Shown one piece after another: positions 1 through 11,161 of a DNA stretch of 64,000 nt (position 1 is the first letter of the stretch; every line of letters starts with the position of its first letter). The stretch is from contig NC_057919.1 in the NCBI RefSeq assembly GCF_018873765.1, positions 61,828,484-61,892,483 on the forward strand, in the 5' to 3' direction. This DNA comes from Telopea speciosissima (Eukaryota > Streptophyta > Magnoliopsida > Proteales > Proteaceae). Made by a program: the position numbers and the translations under genes. The notes beneath the pieces are model-generated. The model made no database searches. It saw only the letters and a list, made by a program, of their open reading frames with translations, and was not told the DNA's origin.

Positions 1-3000
1 AGTTCTACCGCTTCCATAACGGAACTGGGCACGACGTTGATGACTGCAAGTACCTCAAAGGGGAGATTGAGAGCCTAATACAGAGAGGCTACCTAGGGTG
101 TTACGTTTATGATCGTTGAAACCATGAACGCCCCGATGACCGCAGAAGGGACCACGGGAATGTCCTGTACTGCCACCTAGGAGAGAGAGACCAGGGCAGG
201 AGGCACGGAGAAGAATGAAGGCATCCCGAATCAGCTGAGTACCCTAGGCAGAACGACTAGGGGAATCGAAACACCTCGGTAGAAGTTATATCTACCATAT
301 ACGGAGGCCCCGGGGAGGAAGAAAGTTTGAAGTCGGCTAGGAAGGCGAAGGCCTACGCTCGAAGGGTCAACACGACCGAAGTACCCGAGCAAGAAGGCGA
401 AAACTGGCCAAGTCATCTCATTCTCCAATGATAACCTAGTCGGAATCCAGTCCCTGCACGATGATGACCTGGTGGTGACCATGTGGGTAGCAAACTTTGA
501 TGTGAAGAGGATTCTTATTGACAATGGGAGTTCGGCCGACATTCTATTCATAGAGGCCTATGACCGAATGAAGCTGAATAGGGATAGGCTGAAGAAGGTG
601 GATTACCCCTTACAGGGCTTCACGGGGCGACCGTGAACGTAGTGGGATCAATTGAACTGCCGCTCACAGCGGGAATGGGAGACCATCAGGCCACAGTGAT
701 GGTCATTTTCCTAGTGGTCGATGTGCCCTTCGTTTACAATGCTATTCTTGGACGAGTGGGGCTCAACGCGGTGAAAGCCGTGGTGTCAATGCCCCACCTA
801 AAGATGAAGTTCCCCACCAGCCAAGGTGTCGATGAATGCAAGGGAGACCAGCAGGTGTCTCGAAACTGTTATGCAACTGCACTACGAGGAAAAGGGAAAG
901 CTAGAGAAGCACTCCCTATCGAAGACCTCAGGGACGAGAGCATGCAAGGCCAGGCAGCCGAGGACCTCGATCTCATTGATATTACAGAAGGAGATGACTC
1001 CAAACAGGTCAGGATCGGGTCACACCTTCGAGGCACCCAACGAGAAGAGTTGATAGATTTCCTCCGAGCAAACTCAGACATCTTTGCGTGGTCCGCAGTA
1101 GACATGCCCGGGATCCCCCGGAGTGTGATTGAGCATAGATTGAGCGTTGATCAAGCTAGAAAGCCAGTGCGGTAGAAGGGAAGGAACTTCACCCCTGAGC
1201 AATAACTCAAAATTAAGGAGGAGGTCGATAAGCTACTAGAGGCCAGGTTTATCAAGGAAATTACTTATCTCGAGTGGTTGGCCAATGTGGTTATGGTACC
1301 CAAGGCAAATGGGAAGTGGAGGATTTGAATTGACTACACTGGTCTCAATAAAGCTTGCCCAAAAGACACCTACCCATTGCCGAGAATAGACTAGTTGATA
1401 GATGCCATCGTGAGCCATGAACTGCTGTCATTTATGGACGTCTATTCGGGATATAATCAAATCAAGATGCATGAGGTAGTTCCAAAAATGGCGTTCCGCA
1501 CCGGTGACAACCAATACTGCTACAGGGTGATGCCGTTCAGGTTAAAAAATGCGGGCGAGACGTATCAACGGCTGGTGAACAAGATCTTCAAGGATCAAAT
1601 TGGGTGAAATATGAAAGTGTACGTAGATGGCATGCTAGTAAAGAGCATGGAATGAGGAAGTCTTTCAGGTCCTGCGGAAGTACTGCATGAAACTGAACCC
1701 CACAAAATGCGCCTTTGGGGTGACCTCAGGCAAGTTCTTGGGGTTCATGGTGTCAAAGTGGGAGATTGAAGCAAACCCTGCTAATATCGAGGCGATCCTG
1801 GGAATGACCTCACCCTGGACAATCAAGGAAGTGTAAGAGTTAATAGGGCGTGTAGCCAAACTGGGCCAATTCATGTCCAAGTTGGTTGATAAGTGCTTCC
1901 CCTTCTTTAAAACCCTGAAGCATACGAAGCGGTTCGAATGGACAGATGAATGCGAAGAGGCCTTCCAACAGCTTAAGAGATACCTGTCATCACTGCCAAT
2001 GCTAGCAAAGCCAGAAGCAGGAGAAGAGTTATAATAGTACCTGGCAGTCTCCCCGTTAGTTGTGAGTGCAGTTCTCATCCGAGAAGAGAAGAAAGCCCAG
2101 AGGCCGGTGTACTATGTCAGCCGAGTACTGCTGGATGCAGAAACAAGATACCAAAAGGTGGAAAAGGTTGCATATGCACTTATTGTTGCCGCCCGAAAAC
2201 TCTGCCCATACTTTCAGGTGCATACCATCTTGGTTCAAACTGATCAGCCACTCAAGAAAATCCTACAAAACTAGAATTCTCCGGAAACCTAGTGAACTGG
2301 ATGGTTGAGCTAATTGAATTTGATATCCACTACAGGCCGAGGACCGTTATCAAAGCCCAAGCATTAGCAGACTTTGTGGTTAAAAGCACTTTACCGGAGA
2401 AGGAGGAAGAGGAGGTGGAGCAAACAACAGTTTGGACACTCTTTGTCGATGGGGCCTCTAATTCTTCCAAAAGCGAAGTAGAGCTCATACTAACTAGCCC
2501 AGAAGGGTTTAAAGTAGAGTACGCCCTACGATTCTATTTCTCGGCGACTAATAACGAAGCGAAATACGAAGAATTGCTTGCAGGGATGAGATTGGCCTGG
2601 TCACTAATGGTCAAGAAGTTAATGGTGTATAGCGACTCACAACTAGTGGTGAGACAGGTCAACGGGGAGTATGAAACCAAAGAACCCCAAATGGAGAGCT
2701 ACTTAAGGATGGTCAAAGAAAAAGTCGTTGATTTTAAAGAATTCCAAATCCGCCAAATTTGTAGAGGAGAGAACACAAGCGTCGATGCCTTGTCCCAACT
2801 GGCTAGATCCGACTTTGCGCAACTGGGGCTGATGGTTTATGTCAAGGTCCTGCAACAGCCGAGCATTAACGAAGCCCCTGAAGTCCTTCCAATAATGTAA
2901 GACCATGTTGGATGGATCCAATCATCAGTTATCTGCAGGACAGCACCTTACCAGAAGATAGGGAAGAAGCGAAGAAGATACGGGTCCGAGCAGCCCATTA

Positions 3001-4140
3001 CAAGTTGCAAGATGAAACCTTGTACAAGAGGGGCCACACAATGCCCTACCTCAGATGCTTAAGGCCATCTGACGCTGAATACGCCTTGTGAGAGGTACAC
3101 GAAGGGATCTGCAGACAACATCTGGGGGGCAGAGCCTTAGCGCAGAAAATCATAAGACATGGTTACCACTGGACACACCTGCTGCAACATGCAATGGAGT
3201 TTGTCAAGATGTGCGAGAAGTACCAAATATATGCACCGGTGTCACACCAGCCCATAACCTAATTGAGGTCATTCGCCAGCCCGCTGCCCTTTGCTATCTG
3301 GGGAATGGACATCCTTGGCACGTTCCCCATAGCATCTCGACAGTGAAAGTTTGTAGTGGTCGTGATCGACTATTTCACAAAATGGGTAGAGGCCGAACCG
3401 CTGGCTATCATCACCAGAGAGAACATGGAGAAATTTTTTCGAGAATCGGTGATGTACAGGTTCAGCATACCCTAAGCATTGGTGACCGACAACGGTAAGC
3501 AATTCGATAATGATAAATTCAACAACTTCTACAAAACCTAAGGAATTGACCACCGAATACATTAGTCAGATACCTGCAATCGAATGGTCAAACCGAAGTG
3601 ACAAACAGGACGATCCTCAACGGGATCAAGAAGAAGTTGGATGATGCCAAGGGGCTTTGGACAGAAGAGTTACTCAGCATCCTATGGGCTTACAGGATGA
3701 CCAACCGCGCTGCTACAGGAGAAACGCCATTCAGGTTCACATATGGCATAGGAGCAGTGATTCCCTTGGCAGTAGGGCTCCCCTCGCTCTGGGTGGCACA
3801 CTACACTGAGGAAAAAAATAGCAATGACTTGCGGGCAAACCTAGATGTAATTGAAGAAGTGCGTTAAAGCTCCTGGCTCAGGATGACAGCTTACCAATAG
3901 AGGGTTGCCAAATACTACAACTCCAGAGTCAAAGAGAGGGTCTTTATGCCTAGCGATCTCATACTCAGAAAGACGGAGGTCTCTGACCCAAGGCATCAAG
4001 GAAAACTCGCACCCAACTGGGAAGGGCCCTATAGAGTTACCAGAGTTGTCAAGCCTGACACTTACCACTTGGAAACTCTAGGGGGCAAGGAGATACCACG
4101 CTCCTGGAACTCAGCGAATCTCAAAAAATACTACCAGTAG
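1..4140 (+). pseudogene. Decayed gag-pol polyprotein of Tat-type element 1
   Basis: The left edge encodes the gag zinc-knuckle region (FHNGTGHDVDDC at about 10-50). A retroviral-type aspartic protease motif (DNGSSADILF) lies at about 511-549. The region 633-1175 is the protease-RT linker, and RT runs from about 1230 to 2070 with the SYNQIKMH-type and MPFRLKNAG-type blocks. The RT active-site box at about 1618-1630 reads YVDG instead of YVDD, losing a catalytic aspartate. RNase H follows to about 2290, the second RNase H (LFVDGASN, YSDSQLVV, DALSQLA) spans 2437-2810, and integrase spans about 2900-3870 with a C-terminal part at 3946-4140. At least ten stops and several frameshifts interrupt it. 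It would have made a polyprotein cleaved into virion proteins. It is now non-functional. Confidence 0.88.
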
Positions 4141-4310
4141 CTGTATTTGTCATTCATTTGCTTATCTTTTTTGTTTCGTTTCATTTTGAATGTTTCGTTT
4201 TTTCTTTCAAGTACTTAGTTTGTGGGCTGCGCTTGTATGCCTATCTTGTTTTCGTCAGAAGTAAAGTCAATTTTTCAACAAAGATGTGTACTAATCAACT
4301 AACGGAGTAG

Positions 4311-4574
4311 CATGCCCTCGAACGGGCAGAATGAGCCAAACAGGCTACTTGGCCCATGCCCTTGAACGGGCAGAATGAGCCGAACAGGCTACCTCGGCTA
4401 TACCCTTGAATGGGCAGAACAAGCCAAATAGGTTACCTCGACCATGCCCTTGAACGGGCAGAACGAGCCGAACAGGCTACCTCGGCCATGCCCTCGGATG
4501 GGTAGAAGGAGCCGAACAGGCAACCTCGGCCATGCCCTCGAACGGGCAGAGTAGGCCGAACAGGTCACCCCGAC
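4311..4574 (+). repeat. 44-bp tandem repeat, six copies, after pol stop of element 1
   Basis: Units start at 4311, 4355, 4399, 4443, 4487 and 4531, exactly 44 bp apart. Each begins with a CATGCCCTCGAACGGGCAG-like block. The array lies directly 3' of the polyprotein stop, in the variable 3' non-coding part of the element. The equivalent position in the second Tat element carries an unrelated 33-bp array. Confidence 0.93.
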
Positions 4575-4903
4575 TGCAAATAAAATAGGTATACCATAGC
4601 TCACAGACGAAAATCCACAATGGAAAATAAGGCCAGTTATCATTGAAAGTTAGCACTACTGGGCACTCGGCCTTACAACAATGAAGCCAACCATGCATTA
4701 TAAAAGTTAAAACAACCTAAGAAAAGCTTTGGGCACCAGGCCTTACAAAAAGAAGAAAACAAGGCTACAACAAGGCGAGTCACATATCACGCCCAAGAGT
4801 GAGAGGGAGCTCACGATCCTCAGGGTTGTCGGCTACGGCATGATATTCGGCTTGCTGGTCTTCGCCGGGCTCAGGATCCGCCATGTTAAAAAGGGGGCAC
4901 CCA

Positions 4904-6701
4904 CTATAGTCGAAGTTCGGATGGGATGCTAGAGTCCAATCTCACACCATCGTACCCCCCCTGCAGGAAGGCGTCTGCCCCTTCATCGGTGACCGCCTGG
5001 ATAAAATCTTCAGATCTCTTATACTCTGTAATGGCGGCGACTCGAGCCTCATGTACCGCAGCCTCCTGATCCTTTGTCGCCTTCGCGAACTGCTCCCTAA
5101 GCTGCTGCTCGAAGTCCTTGCGCCGCCTTCTCAAATCCTTCTCAAGGGACCCAATCTTCCGTCCCTGTTCGTCCCGCTCCTGAGCAAGAGCAAACTTCTC
5201 CTCAGCCACACGATCATAAAGAATGGTCATCTCCTCCAGCCGAGTGGTGATATCCGCAGTGTATAGTATGGCCTATGATAAAACAACAAAAAGGAAAAAA
5301 ATGGTGGTTAGAAAAAAGGAAAAAAGAAAAAGGAGCAAAAGAAGAGAGATCACGCACCCCAGCCATAGCAGAGTATGCCTTTGCGGTAGCAGTCTCATTG
5401 GTGTTGTTCCTCAAAGCCTCAATGTCCCTGGGGAGACGACTCCCCAAAATGATCTCCTTGGTAACCCTAGGGTCACCCAGGGCGGTGTCGTCATCCTTCA
5501 CCACCCAGCTAGGGCTGAAAAGAACCTCGCTATGCTTGCCCTGTGGAGCCTCCGCTCGCGGAGGCAGAGATGAACCACCTGGCCGTGATGAGGCACCCCC
5601 CGTGGTCGAACCGGAGGTGAAGAGCGAAAGGACAGCCTCTCGAGGAGCAGAACAAGCTGAAGGAAGGGGGTCGTTCGAGGCGGTCGGCTCAACAGTACAA
5701 GCCCGCTTCCCTCCTTTCTTACCCTTCAACGCAGCTAGATACTTCTCATTATCAAGCACCACTACGAAAGTTCAAAAATAAGAAAAGTGAGTTTGGATAG
5801 CATCATTATGACATGACATACAAAGTATGTAACCTTGGAGCTCACCGCTGCTCAACCCATATCGGACCAAAATGGACTCATCCTCAATCTGGTTTGAAAG
5901 AATGCACCGCGCGCCTCCAGCCTTTGCCAAGGCAAGCGAAAGTTCGTCCTTAGGATCAAGGTACCTCCTCTAGTTCACCTCGGCATAGGCTGCGGCGCCC
6001 ACAGGGGGCTGAAAGGAAACCTGTGCTCGGATCTCACGAAGAAGAACCTTCTTTTCCATCCATGGATGGATGACTTAAGCTTGTCGAGGATTTTTATTCC
6101 CTCCCGCTGACGAAAATAATACCAACCCTCGCCCTCGGGGAGGCTATACAAGGCAAAGCGATGGACGAACAGGTTCATGCTCACCCCCTCTTATGCCGAG
6201 TAAAGAATATGAGGAAAGCAAGCACGAGGCGCCATACAATGGGTGCAAATTACGCGGGAGCTAACTTATAATAATGGAAAAACATGGGATAGAAGCCATG
6301 GAAGGGCAAACGAAGACCTGCTTCCAAATGGTCCCTATAGAGGCATAACTCATGACGGTTCCTGAAGCTGGCCCTCTCCCCTTTCCTTGCCGCCCTGATG
6401 ATAAAAGAGTCCGGAATGCCATACCAGTCCCTAAGTCCGGCCAGATCCATTTCGTCAAGGCAAGGGGGGTTGTCTTTAGCTACAAGACCAAGTAAAGGGT
6501 CTGCAAAAGCCGCAAGCGTAGCACAAGACTCTTATAGTTTTCCCCCTCTTACTCCTCAGTGACGAGAGGGGCAGGGGATGGCATATACGATGAACCCGAG
6601 TAATCGGATGAATCCAATTGCAAGTCATCAGAGTCAGAACTGGCAATCGAACCCTCCTCGGGGTCATAAAAAGCCGGAGGAAACGAGCTACTAGAAGCCA
6701 T
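4904..6701 (-). pseudogene. Antisense spliced gene inside Tat element 1 (PF04195-like, 'putative gypsy type transposon')
   Basis: The gene runs opposite to gag-pol. The start is the ATG at 6701 (MASSSSF). Exon 1 (about 6701 to 5846, broken by frameshifts) contains the family core: GIPDSFIIRAARKGERA with the LCLYRDHLEAGLRLPF block (6250-6450), then GWYYFRQREGIKIL with SSIHGWKRRFFFV (5975-6184). A candidate intron spans 5845-5762 (GTGAGC...CGTAG, 84 bp). Exon 2 (5761-5358) is low-complexity, rich in Ser and Pro. A second intron spans 5357-5273 (GTGCGT...CATAG, 85 bp). Exon 3 (5272-4904) is a charged coiled coil (DRVAEEKFALAQERDEQ...). The core resembles Pfam PF04195. Antisense ORFs of this kind are known in Tat elements but their role is unknown. 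The copy is degenerate. Confidence 0.72.
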
Positions 6702-8123
6702 AATAAAAGATGAGAAATGTGACTTACTTGTTATCGGGCCAAACGAGGTGAAGCAGACGCAAGTTGAGCAGAGCTTGGATGAGTAGAAAAGAAAAGAAAT
6801 GGGATGAGCAGAAAAGAAATGAGATGAAAAGAAATGAGATGAACAGAAAAGAAATGAGATGAGCAGAGGAGAGTAGAGCACTCAGAACTTCTCCAAAGTG
6901 ATAAATGAAAGTGAACTCTCCACCTCTATAAATAAGGAGTGAGTGAGAAGAAGCTTGTAAGGGAAGCTAGATGTCACCTCAGGCACGCTTTCTAATAAGG
7001 GTGATTTGACAAGGCAAGCTAAGAGGGTAGCTTGTAGGAGAAACCAATTCATTGGGGTTCCCAAGAAGGGATGATGTGTCACCTCCACCATTAGGACTAA
7101 TGAAAGGTTAAGTTTAATGACAAGATCAAGCTTAATGGCAAGGCAAAGCTCCCAAACACTTGGCTAACCAAGCACGGCCGATCAAACACGGCTGACCAGG
7201 CCGGCTCGTCTAAGTCACCCAACCGTGCACGTCAAAGCCAACTTGGCCCAAGTCAACCCAGCCAACCAAGTCTTGCCCGGCCAGCACCAACCTAGCCGAG
7301 CAGAGCCAGCCAAGCTGGTCACACGCCAGGCCAGCCTTGTGCGCATGCACAAGGCCAGCCGCGTGCACAAGCACAAGACTAGCTCCACACACACCAAGGC
7401 CAGCCCCGCGCGTAGGCAAGGCCAACCTTGTTCATGCACAAGACCAGCCACACACAAACACAAGGCTAGCCCCACACGCGCACAAGCCAGCCTCGCACAC
7501 ACACAAGGCCAGCCACAGCGCACCCAAAGCCTGCCACGATGCACCTCTGCCGACCAAGGCTGAACGAACAGGCCTGCCCGGCCAACACTTAGCCGAGCAA
7601 TGTTGACCGAGGAGGCCTGCTCGGTTGAGTTAAAAAACGAGAAAAAACTAGACGTTATTTTACTCTTTGCTCTCCCAACACCAAAAAGCAGCCATTATTT
7701 AAACCCCATTTTCCCTTCTTAAAATAATGTTTTCTAAATCCAACGTATTGAGAATTGAGAAAAGGTCGTTGATTCATGCTTTTATTTCAAAAAAATATTT
7801 AAAGAATATTTAAAGGTCACATCCATTGAAAGAAAGTTGACTAACTCTTAAAATAATGGTTACCATTTACCAAGCATTCTGCATTTCTGCTCATTATCAA
7901 ACATTGAGGAAAGCAAACACCAGATCAGCCGAATCTGTCGAGCAGGTCTGCCCACCCAAAGCACCCATACGGGCAGAGTCAGCCGAGCAGATCTGTTCGG
8001 CCAGCAAAAAAAACAAAAAAAAAAAAAGGCGGGGGGCGGGGGAAGAGGGGGGAAAAGGGAAAAGAAAAGAAAAAAACATCGGGGTTCGCTTGGATCATAC
8101 TCCTTCACCCGTCTTCTGTGACC
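6702..8123 (+). other. Non-coding 3' region of element 1, including CAAGGCCAGCC-rich low-complexity block
   Basis: No supported gene. An A/G-rich GATGAGCAGAAAAGAAAT repeat lies at about 6780-6870. A plus-strand TATAAATA is at about 6928. From about 7190 to 7620 the DNA is a degenerate minisatellite built on CACAAGGCCAGCC. It opens reading frames on both strands by composition only. An A-rich and G-rich tract follows at 8005-8075. Confidence 0.7.
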
Positions 8124-8139
8124 AAGGGAGTAGGGGGCA
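8124..8139 (+). other. Polypurine tract of element 1
   Basis: The purine-rich string AAGGGAGTAGGGGGCA lies immediately before the inferred 3' LTR, the normal site for plus-strand priming in an LTR retrotransposon. Confidence 0.65.
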
Positions 8140-8608
8140 TCTAATAGGGTAAGACGACCCCAATCAATAATGCAAAGACATGTGGATATCGGCACTATCA
8201 GCAATAGAGCAAATAACGATGATGATGTCACTATCTTGCCGTACAAGGTAAGTGGACTCTAACCCCAATGCAACCAATCGACGGATAACCCCTATCTATT
8301 GGAGATTGCTCATAAATGGGGAAAAATAGTCCTACTCCGATGCAACCTAGGAAGACTCTCAATGATAGTGAACTACAGAAGTACAACCGCCTTGGAGAAC
8401 TCCCCTACTATAAATAGTAGGCGAAGGGACCCAGGTAAGGCATCTCACCATTATTGACTCTAACTTTTTCGTGCTTCCTCTACTTGTTGTTCTACCGGAC
8501 TGACTTTGACATCGGAGAGTCCCTCCATAGAGTCCGCTCCGGGTCTCTTTAGTGCTCTTCCATCTTTTGCAGATCTCCACGTTATCGAGCAGGATTCCAA
8601 CGGCAACA
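8140..8608 (+). repeat. 3' LTR of Tat-type element 1 (approximate limits)
   Basis: The LTR begins just after the polypurine tract (TCTAATAGGG, first dinucleotide probably mutated from TG) and ends at CGGCAACA. It carries a TATAAATA box at 8409-8416, followed by the pyrimidine-rich stretch and GAGCAGGATTCC block seen near the end of many plant gypsy LTRs. Only one LTR is in the window, so the limits are inferred. Confidence 0.6.
8409..8416 (+). promoter_or_regulatory. TATA box in LTR of element 1
   Basis: TATAAATA about 200 bp before the inferred LTR end, the usual place for the retrotransposon core promoter. Confidence 0.55.
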
Positions 8609-8920
8609 CTTCCTCTTCGCGCAAACGCTCCAACCTCCTTGTGGAAGCTCCAAACTCTAGCTTGGTACTGCCTCTTTTTTCTTCAATAGAAAAGAACCAC
8701 CTAGCAGAGATTGTTCACAAGTAGACTCGACACTCTCTCTCTCTTATCGGCTACTTCACGCATACTGCTGCAAACCCTAGAACCCTTAAACGAGTTGAGA
8801 TTTGGGGAAATTTCGTCTATTGTTCTCTCCCCTTAGATTCGTAAATTTTTTTTTTTTTTATATCAGACTGCATATCCTCCCTCCCTCCCTTCCTATGTGT
8901 CCTCAATCTATTATTAATAC
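8609..8920. other. Intergenic, nothing recognised
   Basis: No gene, RNA or clear repeat is seen in this stretch apart from a T-run near 8850 and CCCT repeats near 8880. Confidence 0.5.
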
Positions 8921-9265
8921 GGGTAAATTACACGTCACCCCTGGTTCTCAAACGAAACTCAAATCACCTCCTGTATTAGACCCCAATATAACAAATTAGT
9001 CCCTACCATTAGTTTTATGCTGTTAAGTGATGATGTCAACGAGTTAAATAAATTTAAATTCTTAAACTACCCTTGAAGATGAAAGAAGGATAGTATTATA
9101 AATTTAATTCTAATGTTTTAGTACAAGGGTAAAATAGTCCTTTCACATCAATAACTAACAACAGACTAACACCGTTATTGTAGAGAGGGACGGATGCATA
9201 TTTTCAAAAACCAAGAGGTGATTTGAGTTCCGTTTGAAGACCAGGGGATGACGTGTAATTTACCC
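8921..9265 (+). mobile_element. Mutator-like MITE, copy 1 (345 bp)
   Basis: The ends are near-perfect inverted repeats about 50 bp long (GGGTAAATTACACGTCACCC at the left, its complement at the right). Flanks are TATTAATAC and TATTAATAA, a 9-bp target duplication with one mismatch. It has no coding capacity. The middle carries a GTTAGTTTTATGCTGTTAAG block shared with the elements at 11162, 31741 and 49940. Confidence 0.88.
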
Positions 9266-9386
9266 TATTAATAATGTCAATAATTTGCAAGTGAAGTTAA
9301 TTTTGGTGTGTTAATCCATACTAGGTCAATTATTCTACCTACCCATTATTACGTAATAGAAATATCTTCCCAACTTGGAGTCCGGT

Positions 9387-9499
9387 GAATCTTCACGTAT
9401 GTGAACGACTCACAGTCGTTTAGATGGAATATTCTCACAGATTGGATTCTATCTGAACGGTTATGAGTCGTTCACGTACGCTCACGTACGTGAAGATTC
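9387..9499. repeat. Fold-back (hairpin) MITE, about 113 bp
   Basis: The left arm GAATCTTCACGTATGTGAAC and the right arm (complement of GTTCACGTACG...GTGAAGATTC) pair across a loop at about 9430-9450. Confidence 0.7.
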
Positions 9500-10177
9500 C
9501 CCGCTCACCCCAAGAACTTGTGCGTGCATGGCTTCTATAATGTATTTTTAATTCAGAAATTTGATTATGTAAGACTAAATTTTCATCCATGTTTTTAAAT
9601 CGAAGTTTTGTATCAGACTTAATTAGAACTTCTTGCAGTATTTTCTGTTGCCAAACTCCAAACCTACAATGGTCTTAGATTAGCTTAATTTTGAGAAGTA
9701 CGCCATGACGTTATTAATTTTCTCTTAAGTTTTACATGATTTCTTTATTTTCACTTTCTTGTTTGGCTGCACTCTGTTGCTACTATTTGTTGGAGAAATG
9801 CTGCATCTAAGCCTTTACTGAGGCATCTGATCTGATGTACATGGGATGTGGCACATAGTAGTGTTGCTATTTACAATTTATTTAATTCTTGTTCCAGTTC
9901 CTTATTGCTTGCTAATGTTGACCAATTATCTCTTTTATCTTAGCTCTTCTTCTCTCTGTAAGAGTGTCGTGGTACTATTAACAAGACAATGCAAACAAAA
10001 TTTACAAGTGCAAGAGTGAAATTAGGAGTTGGGTCTTGAGAGTCATTGTGTTGTGTACAAACACCTTTTGTGTGTGGGTTGTGTGTGTGTGCGAGGGTGG
10101 GGGAGGCAGCAGAGAATAATTCAGATAGTTCAATGCCCGGGTTGCAAGCAGTCTCGGAAAGAGTTGGTTCAACGGAT

Positions 10178-10327
10178 TTCTCTCTAGGGAGCTCAGCGCC
10201 CAAGGAGTGCTCAGGGGCATCCAAGGGTTGGGCTGTGCCGCACACATCTCGATGCATGCCTAGAGATGTGTGTGGCACAACCCAACGGTTGGATACACCT
10301 TGGGCATGCTGGGCTCCCTAGAGAGGA
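10178..10327. repeat. Long near-palindromic hairpin, about 150 bp
   Basis: Arms of about 70 nt pair: TCTCTAGGGAGCTCAGCGCC pairs with GGCATGCTGGGCTCCCTAGA, and GGTTGGGCTGTGCCGCACAC pairs with TGTGTGGCACAACCCAACGG. The loop is near CGATGCATGCC at 10251-10262. Probably a fold-back MITE. Confidence 0.75.
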
Positions 10328-10437
10328 GCTCAATCCTAGTTCAGCTATGCCCATCTCTACCTCTGTCCTAGATGAAGATACTTGGATAGAATATATTTTA
10401 CAAGTGGGAAAGTGAAAAGAGTCAAATTGTACAATTT

Positions 10438-10609
10438 GGATCCTCTACTGCCAAGCTGTCCGGCAAGACCGTGCTGCTTAGACACGGTGCGACTTGCAAT
10501 GATCGCTTTACCCCCACTCAGGCAAGGTGCTCGGACAAGAATAAAGTGGACATTGCGTGCAGCACCGTGTCAAGGCCGGTCCTACCGAACAGCTCGGGAG
10601 TAGAGGATC
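10438..10609. repeat. Fold-back MITE, GGATCCTCTACT family, copy 1
   Basis: The ends are GGATCCTCTACTGCCAAGCT and the inverted AGCTCGGGAGTAGAGGATC. Internal arms include ACCGTGCTGC and its complement. The same family recurs at 36566-36742 and, more divergent, at 28810-28942. Confidence 0.72.
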
Positions 10610-11161
10610 TCCCATATATATATATATATAATCTACAACTGGTTGCCTACCTGATTTTGGTTGGCTCCCATACACACAGCTGTCACAGTGTTTCGACTGC
10701 ATTGTACAATGTACACAATTATTGTTTGACATTTGAGTCACAGTAGTGTGAGTTTGTGACCTAGTAAGGATTAAAGAATCATCTCTCTGGTTATTGGGAT
10801 GTTCCATTGGACGTTTCTAGAACAAGTTAAGGTGCACATTGCACCTCTTTACATTTATTATCAAATCAATTATTTTAAGGAAAGAGAAACAATGATATAA
10901 AAACAATAAGAGAGGATTTCCTTCGACACCGCAGGTCTCACCATTCTGAATCTTCAAATAGGGTGGGAGACCATTTTGGGAGGCATTTAGGATATATCAC
11001 CCCCCCTCCTCTCATATGAACAACTATATGTTATGGAACATGCAATGTCGTTTTTTGTCTGGCCTTATGGCAATCGTTGGCCCTTGTATTAATGGATGAT
11101 TTGGGTCTTGAAGTCTCCCTATGGTGGGAGAGACATCTCATTGAACTTATGGTTTTAAAAA

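Larger units (their letters stand above)
1..8608 (+). mobile_element. Ty3/gypsy Tat-type LTR retrotransposon, 5' end outside window, decayed
   Basis: This is the 3' part of an LTR retrotransposon. In order it shows a gag C-terminal remnant, protease, reverse transcriptase, RNase H, a second RNase H, integrase, a six-copy 44-bp tandem repeat, an antisense gene, low-complexity DNA, a polypurine tract and a 3' LTR ending near 8608. The second RNase H between RNase H and integrase, together with an antisense gene in the 3' region, is characteristic of the Tat branch of Ty3/gypsy. Stops and frameshifts run throughout, so the copy is dead. The 5' LTR and most of gag lie left of the window, so target duplication cannot be tested. 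Confidence 0.9.
9266..11161. other. Intergenic, MITE-bearing
   Basis: No supported gene. It holds the fold-back elements listed at 9387, 10178 and 10438. It also has a (TA)n run near 10616-10630 and GTGT repeats near 10070-10092. Confidence 0.6.

Noticed and set aside
7215-7563. Open frames on both strands in the CAAGGCCAGCC-rich block
   Set aside because: Low-complexity minisatellite composition keeps several frames open at once. There is no domain or homologue-like pattern.
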